Source: Roseiarcus sp036489975 (lineage in GTDB: Bacteria > Pseudomonadota > Alphaproteobacteria > Rhizobiales > Beijerinckiaceae). Taken from it: a stretch of DNA of 64,000 bases. Where the stretch lies: NCBI GenBank assembly GCA_036489975.1, contig DASXES010000110.1:186001-250000 (forward strand), written 5' to 3'. Of this stretch, positions 16,527 to 24,651 are shown piece by piece (position 1 is the first letter of the stretch; the number at the start of each line of letters is the position of its first letter). The notes beneath the pieces are model-generated. The model ran no database searches. It saw only the letters and a program-made list of their open reading frames with translations, and was not told the origin of the DNA. The translations under genes and the position numbers were made by a program.

Positions 16527-16877
16527 ATGCAGGAATGGCTCATCTCAGCGACCAGTCTTTCGGTCATCATCATCGATTGGCTGGCGCTGATCGTCATTGT
16601 CGCGGGGACGCTCGACTGCTTTCTTCGCGGCGCATGGACCATGCTGTCGTCCTCCGGCCACCTGGAGGCGGATGTCTGGCTTCGTCTGGGCCGCTGGCTC
16701 GTCGCCGGCCTCACATTCCAACTGGCCGCCGACGTTCTGGCGACCGCTGTCACGACAAGTTGGGAAGAGGTAGGGCGTCTGGCGGCAATCGCCGCGATCC
16801 GCACCTTCCTCAACTTTTTCCTCGAACGCGATATAACCGACATCCGGGAGAGAACCCCCGATCTGCCCCCCGTCTAG
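16527..16877 (+). CDS. DUF1622 membrane protein
   Basis: The 116-aa protein has an N-terminal transmembrane helix (LSVIIIDWLALIVIVAGTL), the LGRWLVAGLTFQLAADVLATA segment that typifies DUF1622, and a charged tail (FFLERDITDIRER). The function is unknown. Its stop overlaps the stop of the convergent sulfatase by 4 bases. Confidence 0.8.
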   Translation: MQEWLISATSLSVIIIDWLALIVIVAGTLDCFLRGAWTMLSSSGHLEADVWLRLGRWLVAGLTFQLAADVLATAVTTSWEEVGRLAAIAAIRTFLNFFLERDITDIRERTPDLPPV

Positions 16878-18439
16878 TTCCCCGTGGGCATCGGCAGGAC
16901 GAAGCCGCCCTCGTGCAGCTTCTCGCGCGCCCACTGAAAGCGCTGGTACTGGGTGATCGTGATCGGCCCGGTGTAGACCTCGCTCTGTAGCTTGCGCGGC
17001 GGGTGATCCTTGTAGGTCTTCATCAAGTCGGCGACCGCCTTGTTGAAGGTGACCAGCGTCCAGGTGTGCTCGGTGTAATTGTTCATGAAGACGTCGTAGC
17101 GCTCCTGGGGGTCCTGCCACAGGTCGAAGATCTGGGGTACGGTCGCGACATACTTCTCGCCGCCCTTCCAGCCGAGGTTCGAGTCAACGGCGAGACCTCC
17201 GGTCGCCTGCCCGTCGTCGCCGCGCAGGTTGAAGGTCGCCTTGAACCGGCCGACCCTGACCGCGCCTGGCGTGAGCTCGTTCTCAGTGAAATAAAACCAG
17301 CTCTTCCGCGCGCATGGGCCCTTGCCGAACAAAAGGGGCGACATGTCGTAGCTGTCGAAGATGATCGGCTTGTCCTCGCGATCGTTCTCGGGCAACTTGA
17401 CGCCCGCGAGCGAGGCGAAGGTCGCCATATAGTCGAGCCCGCCGACGATGTCGGCGCTGCGGCTGCCTGCCTTGATGCCCGGTCCCCAGGCAAGCGAGGG
17501 AACGCGCGCGCCACCCTCGCGGCAGGTGCCCTTGGTGCCGCGATAGGGCGTGTAGCCGGCGTCGGGATAGACGTCCTGCCAGGCGCCATTATCGGTCGTC
17601 CAGAACACGTAGGTGTTCTTGTCGAGGCCAAGCGCGCGGATCTTGTCCATCACCCGCCCGATCCGCGTATCGTTCTCGACAATGGAATCGGCGAACTTGG
17701 TTTTCGCTGCCGATTTATGCTTGAACTCGGGCGCCGGCATGTTGGGCTGATGCACCTTCATGAAGTTGATGTGCATGAAGAACGGCGTCTTTGATTTGGC
17801 GTGCTCGTCGAGATAGTCGAGCGAGGCCTTCTCGACATATTCGTCGAAGAACGGAATGCCGACGACGCCCTTCTCGGGCGTGTTGACGTACTGGCCGTTG
17901 ATCTTGAAATCCTCTTTCGCCTTCTGGCCCGCATTGGCCGAAAGCGCGCCCTTGGTCACGCTGTTGAACATGTCGCGCAAATCGTCGTCCATGTCCGGAA
18001 ACCATTCCGGATCGCCGTAAGTGTAGGCGTTGAGGTGGTAGAGGCCACAGTATTTCATGACGTCGTAGCCATGGGCGTTGGGCAGCGCGGAGTCGTCCTC
18101 GCCCAGATGCCACTTGCCGGTGAAGAAGGTGTCGTAGCCTCCGGTTTTCAGGACGGACGCAAGCGTCCACTCGGCTGCGGGCAGGCCGCCGCCCTGGCCC
18201 TGGAAAGCGACCGTCGTCATGCCGCTGCGATTGGGGATGCGTCCGGTCACCATCGCCGCCCGCCCGGGCGTGCAGCTCGGCTGGCCGTAGAAGGAAAGGA
18301 ACTGCATCCCCTCGGCCGCCATCCGGTCGAGGTGCGGCGTGGCCATGCCGCGGTTGTCGCCGCCGCCATAGGCGCCCATGTCGCCGTAGCCGAAATCATC
18401 GGAATTGATCAGAATGATGTTGGGCTTCTTGTCGGGCAA
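16874..18439 (-). CDS. Arylsulfatase-type sulfatase
   Basis: The 521-aa type I sulfatase carries CTPGRAAMVTGR (C-x-P-x-R), where Cys56 is converted to formylglycine. Metal-binding Asp pair NSDDFGYGD lies at the N-terminus and NFMKVHQPN in mid-protein. Start choice: a TTG at 18439 sits six bases after a perfect AGGAGG and gives LPDKKPNIILINSDDFG, the normal family N-terminus. The longer ATG frame (18472) would place that ribosome site inside the coding sequence. No signal peptide is seen. The maturation enzyme is not in the window. It hydrolyses a sulfate ester of unknown identity. Confidence 0.9.
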   Translation of the reverse strand: MPDKKPNIILINSDDFGYGDMGAYGGGDNRGMATPHLDRMAAEGMQFLSFYGQPSCTPGRAAMVTGRIPNRSGMTTVAFQGQGGGLPAAEWTLASVLKTGGYDTFFTGKWHLGEDDSALPNAHGYDVMKYCGLYHLNAYTYGDPEWFPDMDDDLRDMFNSVTKGALSANAGQKAKEDFKINGQYVNTPEKGVVGIPFFDEYVEKASLDYLDEHAKSKTPFFMHINFMKVHQPNMPAPEFKHKSAAKTKFADSIVENDTRIGRVMDKIRALGLDKNTYVFWTTDNGAWQDVYPDAGYTPYRGTKGTCREGGARVPSLAWGPGIKAGSRSADIVGGLDYMATFASLAGVKLPENDREDKPIIFDSYDMSPLLFGKGPCARKSWFYFTENELTPGAVRVGRFKATFNLRGDDGQATGGLAVDSNLGWKGGEKYVATVPQIFDLWQDPQERYDVFMNNYTEHTWTLVTFNKAVADLMKTYKDHPPRKLQSEVYTGPITITQYQRFQWAREKLHEGGFVLPMPTGN

Positions 18440-18665
18440 TGATTCCTCCTCGTTTCGGCAGGCGCTCATCATTCAAGGATGGGCCGCGGATGACGCAACG
18501 GCGAAGCAGCGCCACCCAGCTCAGTTCAACTCGGCGCTCGCCGAGGGAGTTCCCATTTTCACGGATTCGTGAAGCGCCGGCTCCGCGCTGTGGTTTCGCA
18601 CGAATATGGGGATAGCGGCCTCGCCCGGCTGGGCCGGCGCCCGCCGCCTCCGCTATAGTCTCGCC

Positions 18666-19103
18666 ATGCCCCTCCATCTCATCAAGCTCGCGGTTGGCGC
18701 GGAGTCCCTCTCGGACCTTCGCGAATGGATGGCCGAGCGGATGGCGGAAGCGAAGCGCCGCCGGGCGCCGCTCCGGCACGCTCACGTCACCCGGATGGCG
18801 CCGAAACGGGCCGGAGAGATTCTCGATGGCGGCTCGCTCTACTGGGTCGTAAAAGGCCTGATCTCGGCGAGGCAGCCGATTCTCGGCATCGAGCCGTTCA
18901 TGGATTCCGACGGGATCGGCCGCTGCAAGATCTGGCTTGGGCAAACCGTGGTCGCGGTCGCGCCCCGCCCGATGCGCGCTTTCCAGGGGTGGCGCTATTA
19001 CGAGGCCAAGTCCGCCCCGCCGGATATCGACGAGGCCCAGCCCGGCTTCGCCGCGATGCCGGAAGTTATGCGCCGCGAGCTGGCCTCGCTCGGCCTGCTT
19101 TAG
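18666..19103 (+). CDS. DUF1489 family protein
   Basis: The 145-aa protein from ATG 18666 begins MPLHLIKLAVGAESLSDL and contains HVTRMAPKRAGEILDGGSLY and the GIGRCKIWLGQTVVAVAPRP block seen in the alphaproteobacterial DUF1489 family. The function is unknown, it is probably cytoplasmic, and no membrane segment is seen. The methyltransferase gene follows after 18 bases and is probably cotranscribed. Confidence 0.8.
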   Translation: MPLHLIKLAVGAESLSDLREWMAERMAEAKRRRAPLRHAHVTRMAPKRAGEILDGGSLYWVVKGLISARQPILGIEPFMDSDGIGRCKIWLGQTVVAVAPRPMRAFQGWRYYEAKSAPPDIDEAQPGFAAMPEVMRRELASLGLL

Positions 19104-19121
19104 CCGGCGGCGCACCAAGTC

Positions 19122-19850
19122 TTGGCGCAGAACATCTACGATCGGCCGGAATTCTTCGACGGCTATAGCCGCATGGACCGATCCATGCGCGGGCTGGACG
19201 GCGCCCCTGAGTGGCCGGCGATGCGGGCGTTGCTGCCCGACTTGCGGGACCAGCGCATCCTCGATCTCGGCTGCGGCTTCGGCTGGTTCGCCAGATGGGC
19301 GGCTGAGCAGGGCGCGGCGAGCGTGCTCGGCGTCGATCTCTCCGAAAACATGCTGGCGAGGGCGCGAGCGGAAACCGCCGACACCCAAGTGCTTTATCTC
19401 AAGGCCGATCTGGAAAGCCTTGAATTGCCAGAGGAAAGTTTTGATGTCGCCTATAGCTCGCTCGCCCTCCATTATGTGCAGGACTTCAAGCGGCTGATCG
19501 GCGAGGTGTCGCGGGCGCTCGTTTCAGGCGGGCATTTCGTGTTCTCGATTGAGCATCCGATCTATATGGCGTCGATGAATCCTGGATGGCTCGCGAGGGA
19601 GGACGGCGCCCGGACCTGGCCGGTCGATCATTATGCGATCGAAGGCGCGCGGGTCACTGACTGGCTGGCGAAAGGCGTGCGTAAGCAGCACCGGACCCTG
19701 GGCACGACGCTGAATGCGCTGATCGACGCGGGCCTCACCCTCCGGCGCGTGGTGGAATGGAGCCCGACCCCGGAACAGGTCGCGGCCCGGCCTTCCCTGG
19801 GGGACGAACTGGAGCGGCCGATGATGGCGCTGGTGGCGGCGCGGAAGTGA
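19122..19850 (+). CDS. Class I SAM-dependent methyltransferase
   Basis: The 242-aa protein starts at TTG 19122. Motif I is ILDLGCGFGWFARWA near residue 47, followed by the acidic VLGVDLSENML loop, ADLESLELPEESFDVAYSSL (motif II/III), and a Methyltransf_11-type core. Residues 50-150 form the Rossmann fold and the C-terminal ~90 residues may close over the substrate. The substrate is unknown. Confidence 0.85.
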   Translation: MAQNIYDRPEFFDGYSRMDRSMRGLDGAPEWPAMRALLPDLRDQRILDLGCGFGWFARWAAEQGAASVLGVDLSENMLARARAETADTQVLYLKADLESLELPEESFDVAYSSLALHYVQDFKRLIGEVSRALVSGGHFVFSIEHPIYMASMNPGWLAREDGARTWPVDHYAIEGARVTDWLAKGVRKQHRTLGTTLNALIDAGLTLRRVVEWSPTPEQVAARPSLGDELERPMMALVAARK

Positions 19851-19951
19851 ACCCGGCCATTGATCCGGCGAGGTTTTCCCTCCATGTGGCTTGTTAAGCG
19901 CGTGAGAACGCCCAATCTAGGGGTCAAACAAGCGCTCACGGGTGTTCGTCG

Positions 19952-20662
19952 GTGGACAGGAACAAGGACAGCCCGCTCACAAGGCGTAACGGGGCTGAGG
20001 ACATCGCCGCCTTCGTCGAGGCGGCGAAAAAGGTTCCTGCGGCCGGGGCTTCCGGCCGCGGGCGGCTGATCTTCGCCCTCGACGCCACCATGAGCCGGCA
20101 ACCGACCTGGGACCTCGCCCAGTCGCTTCAGGCGAAAATGTTCGAAGCCGCCGGGTCGCTGGGCGGGCTGGACGTGCAACTCGTCTATTTTCGTGGTTTC
20201 AACGAATGCCGGGCTTCGAATTTCGTCTCCGGCGGGCAGGGGCTCAAGGCGCTCATGAGCCGCATCGAGGTGCGCGGCGGATCGACGCAAATCGGGCGGG
20301 TGCTGGCTCACGCGCTCAGCGAGGCGAAGCGCGCGAAGGTCGCGGCGCTCGTCTTCATCGGCGACGCGATGGAGGAGAACCCGGACAGGCTCGCGAGCCT
20401 CGGCGGCGAACTGGCGCTGCTCGGCGTGAAGGCGTTCATGTTTCAGGAGGGCGGCGATCCCGCCGCGAAACGGACATTTGCCGAGATCGCCCGGCTGACC
20501 GGCGGGGCCTATGGCGCCTTCGACGCCGGCGCCTCGGCGCGGCTCGCCGCGCTTTTGCGCGCCGCGGCGGCCTATGCCGCGGGCGGCCACGCGGCTCTGG
20601 TCCGGGAGGCTGAGGCCGACCCCGAGGCGCGGCTCCTGCTGTCACAGATGCGCGGAAAGTGA
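19952..20662 (+). CDS. von Willebrand factor type A domain protein
   Basis: The 236-aa protein starts at GTG 19952. A VWA domain spans about residues 38-200, with the MIDAS-like FALDATMSR (D44-x-T46-x-S48), GGSTQIGRVLAHAL (MIDAS threonine) and VFIGDAMEEN. No signal peptide is visible. The next gene, 90 bases on, encodes a membrane-anchored J-domain protein, suggesting a functional pair. The role is unknown. Confidence 0.75.
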   Translation: MDRNKDSPLTRRNGAEDIAAFVEAAKKVPAAGASGRGRLIFALDATMSRQPTWDLAQSLQAKMFEAAGSLGGLDVQLVYFRGFNECRASNFVSGGQGLKALMSRIEVRGGSTQIGRVLAHALSEAKRAKVAALVFIGDAMEENPDRLASLGGELALLGVKAFMFQEGGDPAAKRTFAEIARLTGGAYGAFDAGASARLAALLRAAAAYAAGGHAALVREAEADPEARLLLSQMRGK

Positions 20663-20752
20663 ACTTGGCTTAAGGCTTGGGGCTCGCGGCGGGCGATTTG
20701 GCCGGCGCCGCCGCATGAGCCAGAAGCCTGTCAAAGCGAAAGCCTTACAAGA

Positions 20753-21457
20753 ATGAATCTGGTCATCGGCTTGATCTTGCTGTTCCTTCTGATTCAGGGG
20801 ATCAAGCAGTTCGGCCGCATGGACGCAAGGCAGGCGGCGCGGTTGGTGCGTCACGGCGGCGGCGTCATCGGCATGATCGGCGCGCTGCTCCTGGTGCTGC
20901 GCGGCCGTGTCGGGCTGGCGGCCGCGCTCGCCAGCATGGTCGCGAACTTCGCCGGATGGCGGACCCCGGCGGCGGGCTCGTCGGCGTTTCGCGATGTCGG
21001 CGCGGGCGCCCGCCCGGGGCGCGCCTCGACCGCGCGCTCGCCGATGATCGAAATGCGGCTCGACCACGATACGGGCGCGATGACCGGTAAGGTTCTGGCC
21101 GGCGCCTATGCGGGCCGGGCGGTCGAGACCCTGTCCCGGCCGGAGCTTTCTTCGCTTCGCCAGGAGCTTGGGCGCGACGATCCCGACGGCGTCAACCTGC
21201 TAGAGGCATATCTCGACCGCCGGTTCGCCGGTTGGCGTGAGGCAGACCAGGATCAGCGTCAGGGGCGGGGAAGCGGGGCGATGTCGCGACGCGAAGCGCT
21301 CGAGGTCCTGGGCCTCGCTGAGGGCGCGACCGCGGCCGAGATAATCCGCGCCCACCGGACGCTCATGAAAAAGTTTCATCCAGATCATGGCGGCTCGACC
21401 ACGCTTGCCGCGCGGGTCAATCAGGCCAAGGATGTTCTGATGCAGCGACAAGGCTAG
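20753..21457 (+). CDS. Membrane-anchored J-domain (DnaJ-like) protein
   Basis: The 234-aa protein has an N-terminal transmembrane segment (NLVIGLILLFLLIQGI) and a second hydrophobic stretch (GGGVIGMIGALLLVLRG). A middle region has RLDHDTGAMTGKVLAGAYAG. The C-terminal J domain (about 175-234) runs from MSRREALEVLGLAEGATAAE to the HPD tripeptide in KKFHPDHGG. The J domain at the C-terminus with an N-terminal anchor is the DjlA/TIM14-like layout. It should stimulate DnaK at the inner membrane. Confidence 0.82.
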   Translation: MNLVIGLILLFLLIQGIKQFGRMDARQAARLVRHGGGVIGMIGALLLVLRGRVGLAAALASMVANFAGWRTPAAGSSAFRDVGAGARPGRASTARSPMIEMRLDHDTGAMTGKVLAGAYAGRAVETLSRPELSSLRQELGRDDPDGVNLLEAYLDRRFAGWREADQDQRQGRGSGAMSRREALEVLGLAEGATAAEIIRAHRTLMKKFHPDHGGSTTLAARVNQAKDVLMQRQG

Positions 21458-21491
21458 GGGGCTCCCAAGGGCAGGGACATCAGGGTCGGCG

Positions 21492-23171
21492 TCAGTCGTC
21501 GTGGGCGGGGAAGCAGGAGAATCCGTTGCGTTTGAGCGATCGGCACGCCGCGTCGGCCGAAGCCGAATCGAGGACGGCGAAACGGGCGCGATAGAGGGTC
21601 GCCTCGCCCTTGCGCACCTTCTCGGTGACCGGCTTGGCCGCGGCCAGGGTCGAGCGGTTCCGCTCACGGGCGCGGGTCAGCAGGGCGTTCGCCTTGGCGA
21701 GACTGTCGGGGGCGCCGATCTGGATCATCCAGCCGCCCGCGGACGCGTCGCCGGGCGCTTCGTCCTGTCCGGCGGGACGCTCCGAACGGCGCCCTTCGCC
21801 TTGCGTCTGGGGACGGTCAGGCGGCATGACCAGCGCGCTCGCCGCCGCGAGCCGGGCCCGGATTTTCGCTGACGGTCGGGTGGGGGCCAGCGCCTTGAGC
21901 GCCGGCTCGGAGGCCGCGGTCTCGTCGTCGCCCGTCCCATCGTCGCCTTCGCCTGCGGCGTTGGCCTCGCGCGCCTTGGCGGAGATGCGTTCAAGCTTGA
22001 CTTCGGCGATTTCGGTCGCCCGCGCCCGCCCCGATGACGCCACGGCTGGCTCGATGCGCGGCTCGACCGGCTCGGCTGGCGCAGCCTCTGCGACTTGCGT
22101 CGCGGCGCGCCCGGTCGACGCCTCGGCGAAATGAGCGGCGATCAGGTTCGCCATGATCCGGTCGCGTCCCGCGGCGGAGCGGCCGCCCATGACGACGGCG
22201 ATCAGCGAGCGTCCGTCGCGATGGACCGAGGTCAGGAGATTGAAGCCCGACGCGCGCGTGTAGCCGGTCTTGATGCCGTCGACGCCGGCGACCCGGCCGA
22301 GCAGGTGGTCGTGGTTGCCGATGATCTCGCCGTCGAAATTGAATTGGGCGGTCGAGAAATAATGGAAGTAGCGGGGGAAGCGCTCCTGAAGCGAGCGCCC
22401 GAGGATCGTCAGATCGCGCGCCGTGGTGATCTGCTGGTCGTCGGGGAGTCCGGAGGCGTTGACGTAGTTCGTGTTGGCCATGCCAAGCTCGTGCGCCCTG
22501 CGCGTCATCAACTCGGCGAAGTTGCTTTCCGAGCCGCCGACGGCCTCGGCGACGGCGACCGCGATGTCGTTGGCCGAACGCGTCACGATCGCTTTGATCG
22601 CGTCGTCGACGCTGATCGTGTCGCCGGGAGGAAGGCCGAGCTTGGAGGGCTCCTGAGCGGCCGCGTGCGCTGAAATCGGAATCGGCGTCCTCAGCGTCAT
22701 CGCGCCCCGGTCGAGTTGTTCGAACAACAGGTAGAGCGTCATCACCTTGGTGATCGAAGCCGGGTGACGCAGCCCGTTGTCGTCGACGGAATAGAGCGTC
22801 CGGCCGCTGTTGGCGTCGACGACAAGCGCGGAGAAGGCGGGCGAGGCGGCAGGCGCTCCGCGAGCGAAACGGGCGTGGGCGCGGTAGGCGTAGCGCGCGT
22901 GACGCGGCGCATGCGCGACGCGGACCCGGATATGGGTGTAACGCACGATGCGCCCCGACGGCGCAGCATGCGTGTAATGGCGATAATGGCGGGCGTGATG
23001 CGCCTCGGCGGAGGCGCCTCCCAGACAGAGAGTCGAGGCCGAAATCAAGACCGCCGTCGCCAGACGGGCAAGCCGATGGATTCGAAAGCAGCCGCCACCC
23101 AACGCCATGAACGCCCCACCAACTTCACGCAAACCGCGAAAGGCCGAGGCGCTCGCCGTTGCGTCACTCAC
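21492..23171 (-). CDS. D-alanyl-D-alanine carboxypeptidase (S11/PBP5-like) with SPOR domain
   Basis: The 559-aa protein has a signal/anchor region (LARLATAVLISASTLCLGG, about residues 34-52) and then a His/Arg/Tyr-rich segment (about 58-104). The peptidase S11 domain shows PASITKVMT (Ser139-x-x-Lys142), TRSANDIAV (S-x-N) and GIKTGYTRASG (K-T-G). An Ala-rich linker and a C-terminal SPOR domain (GGWMIQIGAPDSLAKANALL to the end) follow. It trims pentapeptide side chains in the periplasm, and SPOR should target it to denuded glycan at the division site. An internal ATG at 23108 may be the true start. Confidence 0.9.
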   Translation of the reverse strand: MSDATASASAFRGLREVGGAFMALGGGCFRIHRLARLATAVLISASTLCLGGASAEAHHARHYRHYTHAAPSGRIVRYTHIRVRVAHAPRHARYAYRAHARFARGAPAASPAFSALVVDANSGRTLYSVDDNGLRHPASITKVMTLYLLFEQLDRGAMTLRTPIPISAHAAAQEPSKLGLPPGDTISVDDAIKAIVTRSANDIAVAVAEAVGGSESNFAELMTRRAHELGMANTNYVNASGLPDDQQITTARDLTILGRSLQERFPRYFHYFSTAQFNFDGEIIGNHDHLLGRVAGVDGIKTGYTRASGFNLLTSVHRDGRSLIAVVMGGRSAAGRDRIMANLIAAHFAEASTGRAATQVAEAAPAEPVEPRIEPAVASSGRARATEIAEVKLERISAKAREANAAGEGDDGTGDDETAASEPALKALAPTRPSAKIRARLAAASALVMPPDRPQTQGEGRRSERPAGQDEAPGDASAGGWMIQIGAPDSLAKANALLTRARERNRSTLAAAKPVTEKVRKGEATLYRARFAVLDSASADAACRSLKRNGFSCFPAHDD

Positions 23172-23503
23172 ACAGTTCTGGACGATATGTCGGCTCGGTT
23201 ACGCGGCGGTTAACGCGAGGCGCCGAATCCCGGGTATTTTTGCCTAAGTGGTTGGAATCGCGGGCGCCGGAGTTCGGTCGCGGCTGTCTGTTATTCTCAA
23301 GTCATGGTTGAGCGCACCATCGCAATCCCTATCAATTGATTATGATTTCGCCGGCCATCGGATAAGCCTATGAGGCGATGGCCGTAGAAAATGCTGCGAT
23401 GCAATAAATCGTCCTTGACTTCCATTGTGCACTGCACATATTGGGACCATCGCGAGTTCGCCTCCTTTTCGATGCGGAACCGACCCAAATGAAGGAGCTT
23501 TTC
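23172..23503. promoter_or_regulatory. Upstream region of phasin gene with inverted repeats and putative promoter
   Basis: The divergent region contains a perfect 9-bp inverted repeat CGGCCATCG/CGATGGCCG (23352-23360 and 23376-23384, 15-base spacer). A -35-like TTGACT (23415-23420) is followed by ATATTG at 23438-23443. Between them lies TGTGCACTGCACA (23426-23438), a palindrome with 6-bp arms. TGCA-rich sites of this type are bound by the PHB regulator PhaR at phasin promoters, so an operator role is inferred. Confidence 0.45.
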
Positions 23504-23845
23504 ATGACAGCCGCCACCCCGACGCTCGAAGACTTCCAGAAATTCTCGAAAGACCAACTCGAGGCCTTCACCACCGTTTCGACCACCTGGTCGAAGGGTC
23601 TGCAGGACATCACCGCCGAATCGACCGATTATTCAAAGAAGACTTTCGCCGCCGGCACCGCGATGTTCGAGAAGCTTCTTGGCGCGCGCAGCGTCGAGAC
23701 CGCGATGCAGATCCAGACCGAATTCGCCAAGCAGGCTTACGAGGGCTTTGTCGCCCAGGCGACGAAGGTTTCGGAACTCTACACACGGGTCGCTTCGGAC
23801 GCTCTCAAGCCCGTCACCACGGCCTACGCGAACATCCAGAAGTAA
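23504..23845 (+). CDS. Phasin family protein
   Basis: The 113-aa protein from ATG 23504 has AAGGAG seven bases upstream. It is entirely helical, with the phasin_2 pattern: LEDFQKFSKDQLEAFTTVST, FAAGTAMFEKLLGARSVETA and IQTEFAKQAYEGFVAQATKV. Phasins coat polyhydroxybutyrate granules. It is monocistronic with its own promoter region and a strong terminator, as expected for an abundant granule protein. Confidence 0.88.
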   Translation: MTAATPTLEDFQKFSKDQLEAFTTVSTTWSKGLQDITAESTDYSKKTFAAGTAMFEKLLGARSVETAMQIQTEFAKQAYEGFVAQATKVSELYTRVASDALKPVTTAYANIQK

Positions 23846-23899
23846 TCGAGCGGTCGCTCTTGCCGCCAGTCGCGGCAAGAAAATTTCGTTCAAGCCGCT

Positions 23900-23927
23900 G
23901 CCGGCGCCTTTCCAGCGCCGGCTTTTT
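23900..23927 (+). terminator. Rho-independent terminator of phasin gene
   Basis: A perfect 8-bp stem GCCGGCGC/GCGCCGGC with a 7-base loop is followed at once by TTTTT (23923-23927). It lies 55 bases after the phasin stop. Confidence 0.85.
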
Positions 23928-24122
23928 ATTGCCCGGTTATTGCCCCGCTTTTTGTTGCCAACATCGCCTGAAGCACTCCTGCCGTCCGAGCCCTGCAAAC
24001 GGAACAGAAAACACAGATTTGGAGTTGCATGCGACGAGGCTCTTGCGCGGGACGGGCAAATTGGCAATGCTGCTATTCGGCGGCGGCATCTGGCGCCAGC
24101 GGCGCGCGGCGCCTAAGTTTGA

Positions 24123-24641
24123 GTGGCTACGGTTTTGCGTGCGCGTAAGGATGTGAACTCAAGCCCAACCGGCATCAATCGGGGTCTTTCCGTGGCTGCC
24201 GCTTCAAATCCGCTGGTTATTCGCCTCCGGGCGGGGATGGCCCGGCTCGCGCGGTGGCTCTATCCGGGCTTCGGCGCGGCATCACCACAGTTGGCGATGC
24301 GGCCGATCGCCTCACGGGAACCAAAAAGAGGGGGAGAAACGCCGGGGTCAGGCGCTGCGGTCATCACCCGCACCCGGGCGCAGACGAAGCGTCCGCACTT
24401 GTATCGCGTTCTTTTGCTCAACGACGACTACACGCCGATGGAGTTCGTGGTGTCAGTTCTGCAGGCCTTCTTCAACAAGGACGCCCAGGAGGCGATGCAG
24501 ATCATGCTCCAGGTGCATCACAACGGCGTTGGCGAATGTGGCGTCTTTACCTACGAGATCGCTGAGACCAAGGTATCGCAAGTGATGGATCACGCACGCA
24601 AGAATCAGCACCCTCTGCAGTGCATCATGGAAAAGAAGTGA
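24123..24641 (+). CDS. clpS: ATP-dependent Clp protease adaptor ClpS
   Basis: The ClpS core is complete: LYRVLLLNDDYTPMEFVV, FFNKDAQEAMQIMLQVHHNG, GVGECGVFTYEIAETKV and a C-terminal HPLQCIMEKK. ClpS delivers N-degron substrates to ClpA, whose gene follows after 10 bases. From GTG 24123 the protein is 172 aa, about 60 longer than the usual ~110 aa. An internal ATG at 24297 (MRPIASREPKRGGE) would give 114 aa and may be the real start. No clear ribosome site decides it. Confidence 0.92.
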   Translation: MATVLRARKDVNSSPTGINRGLSVAAASNPLVIRLRAGMARLARWLYPGFGAASPQLAMRPIASREPKRGGETPGSGAAVITRTRAQTKRPHLYRVLLLNDDYTPMEFVVSVLQAFFNKDAQEAMQIMLQVHHNGVGECGVFTYEIAETKVSQVMDHARKNQHPLQCIMEKK

Positions 24642-24651
24642 AAGGCGCCCG

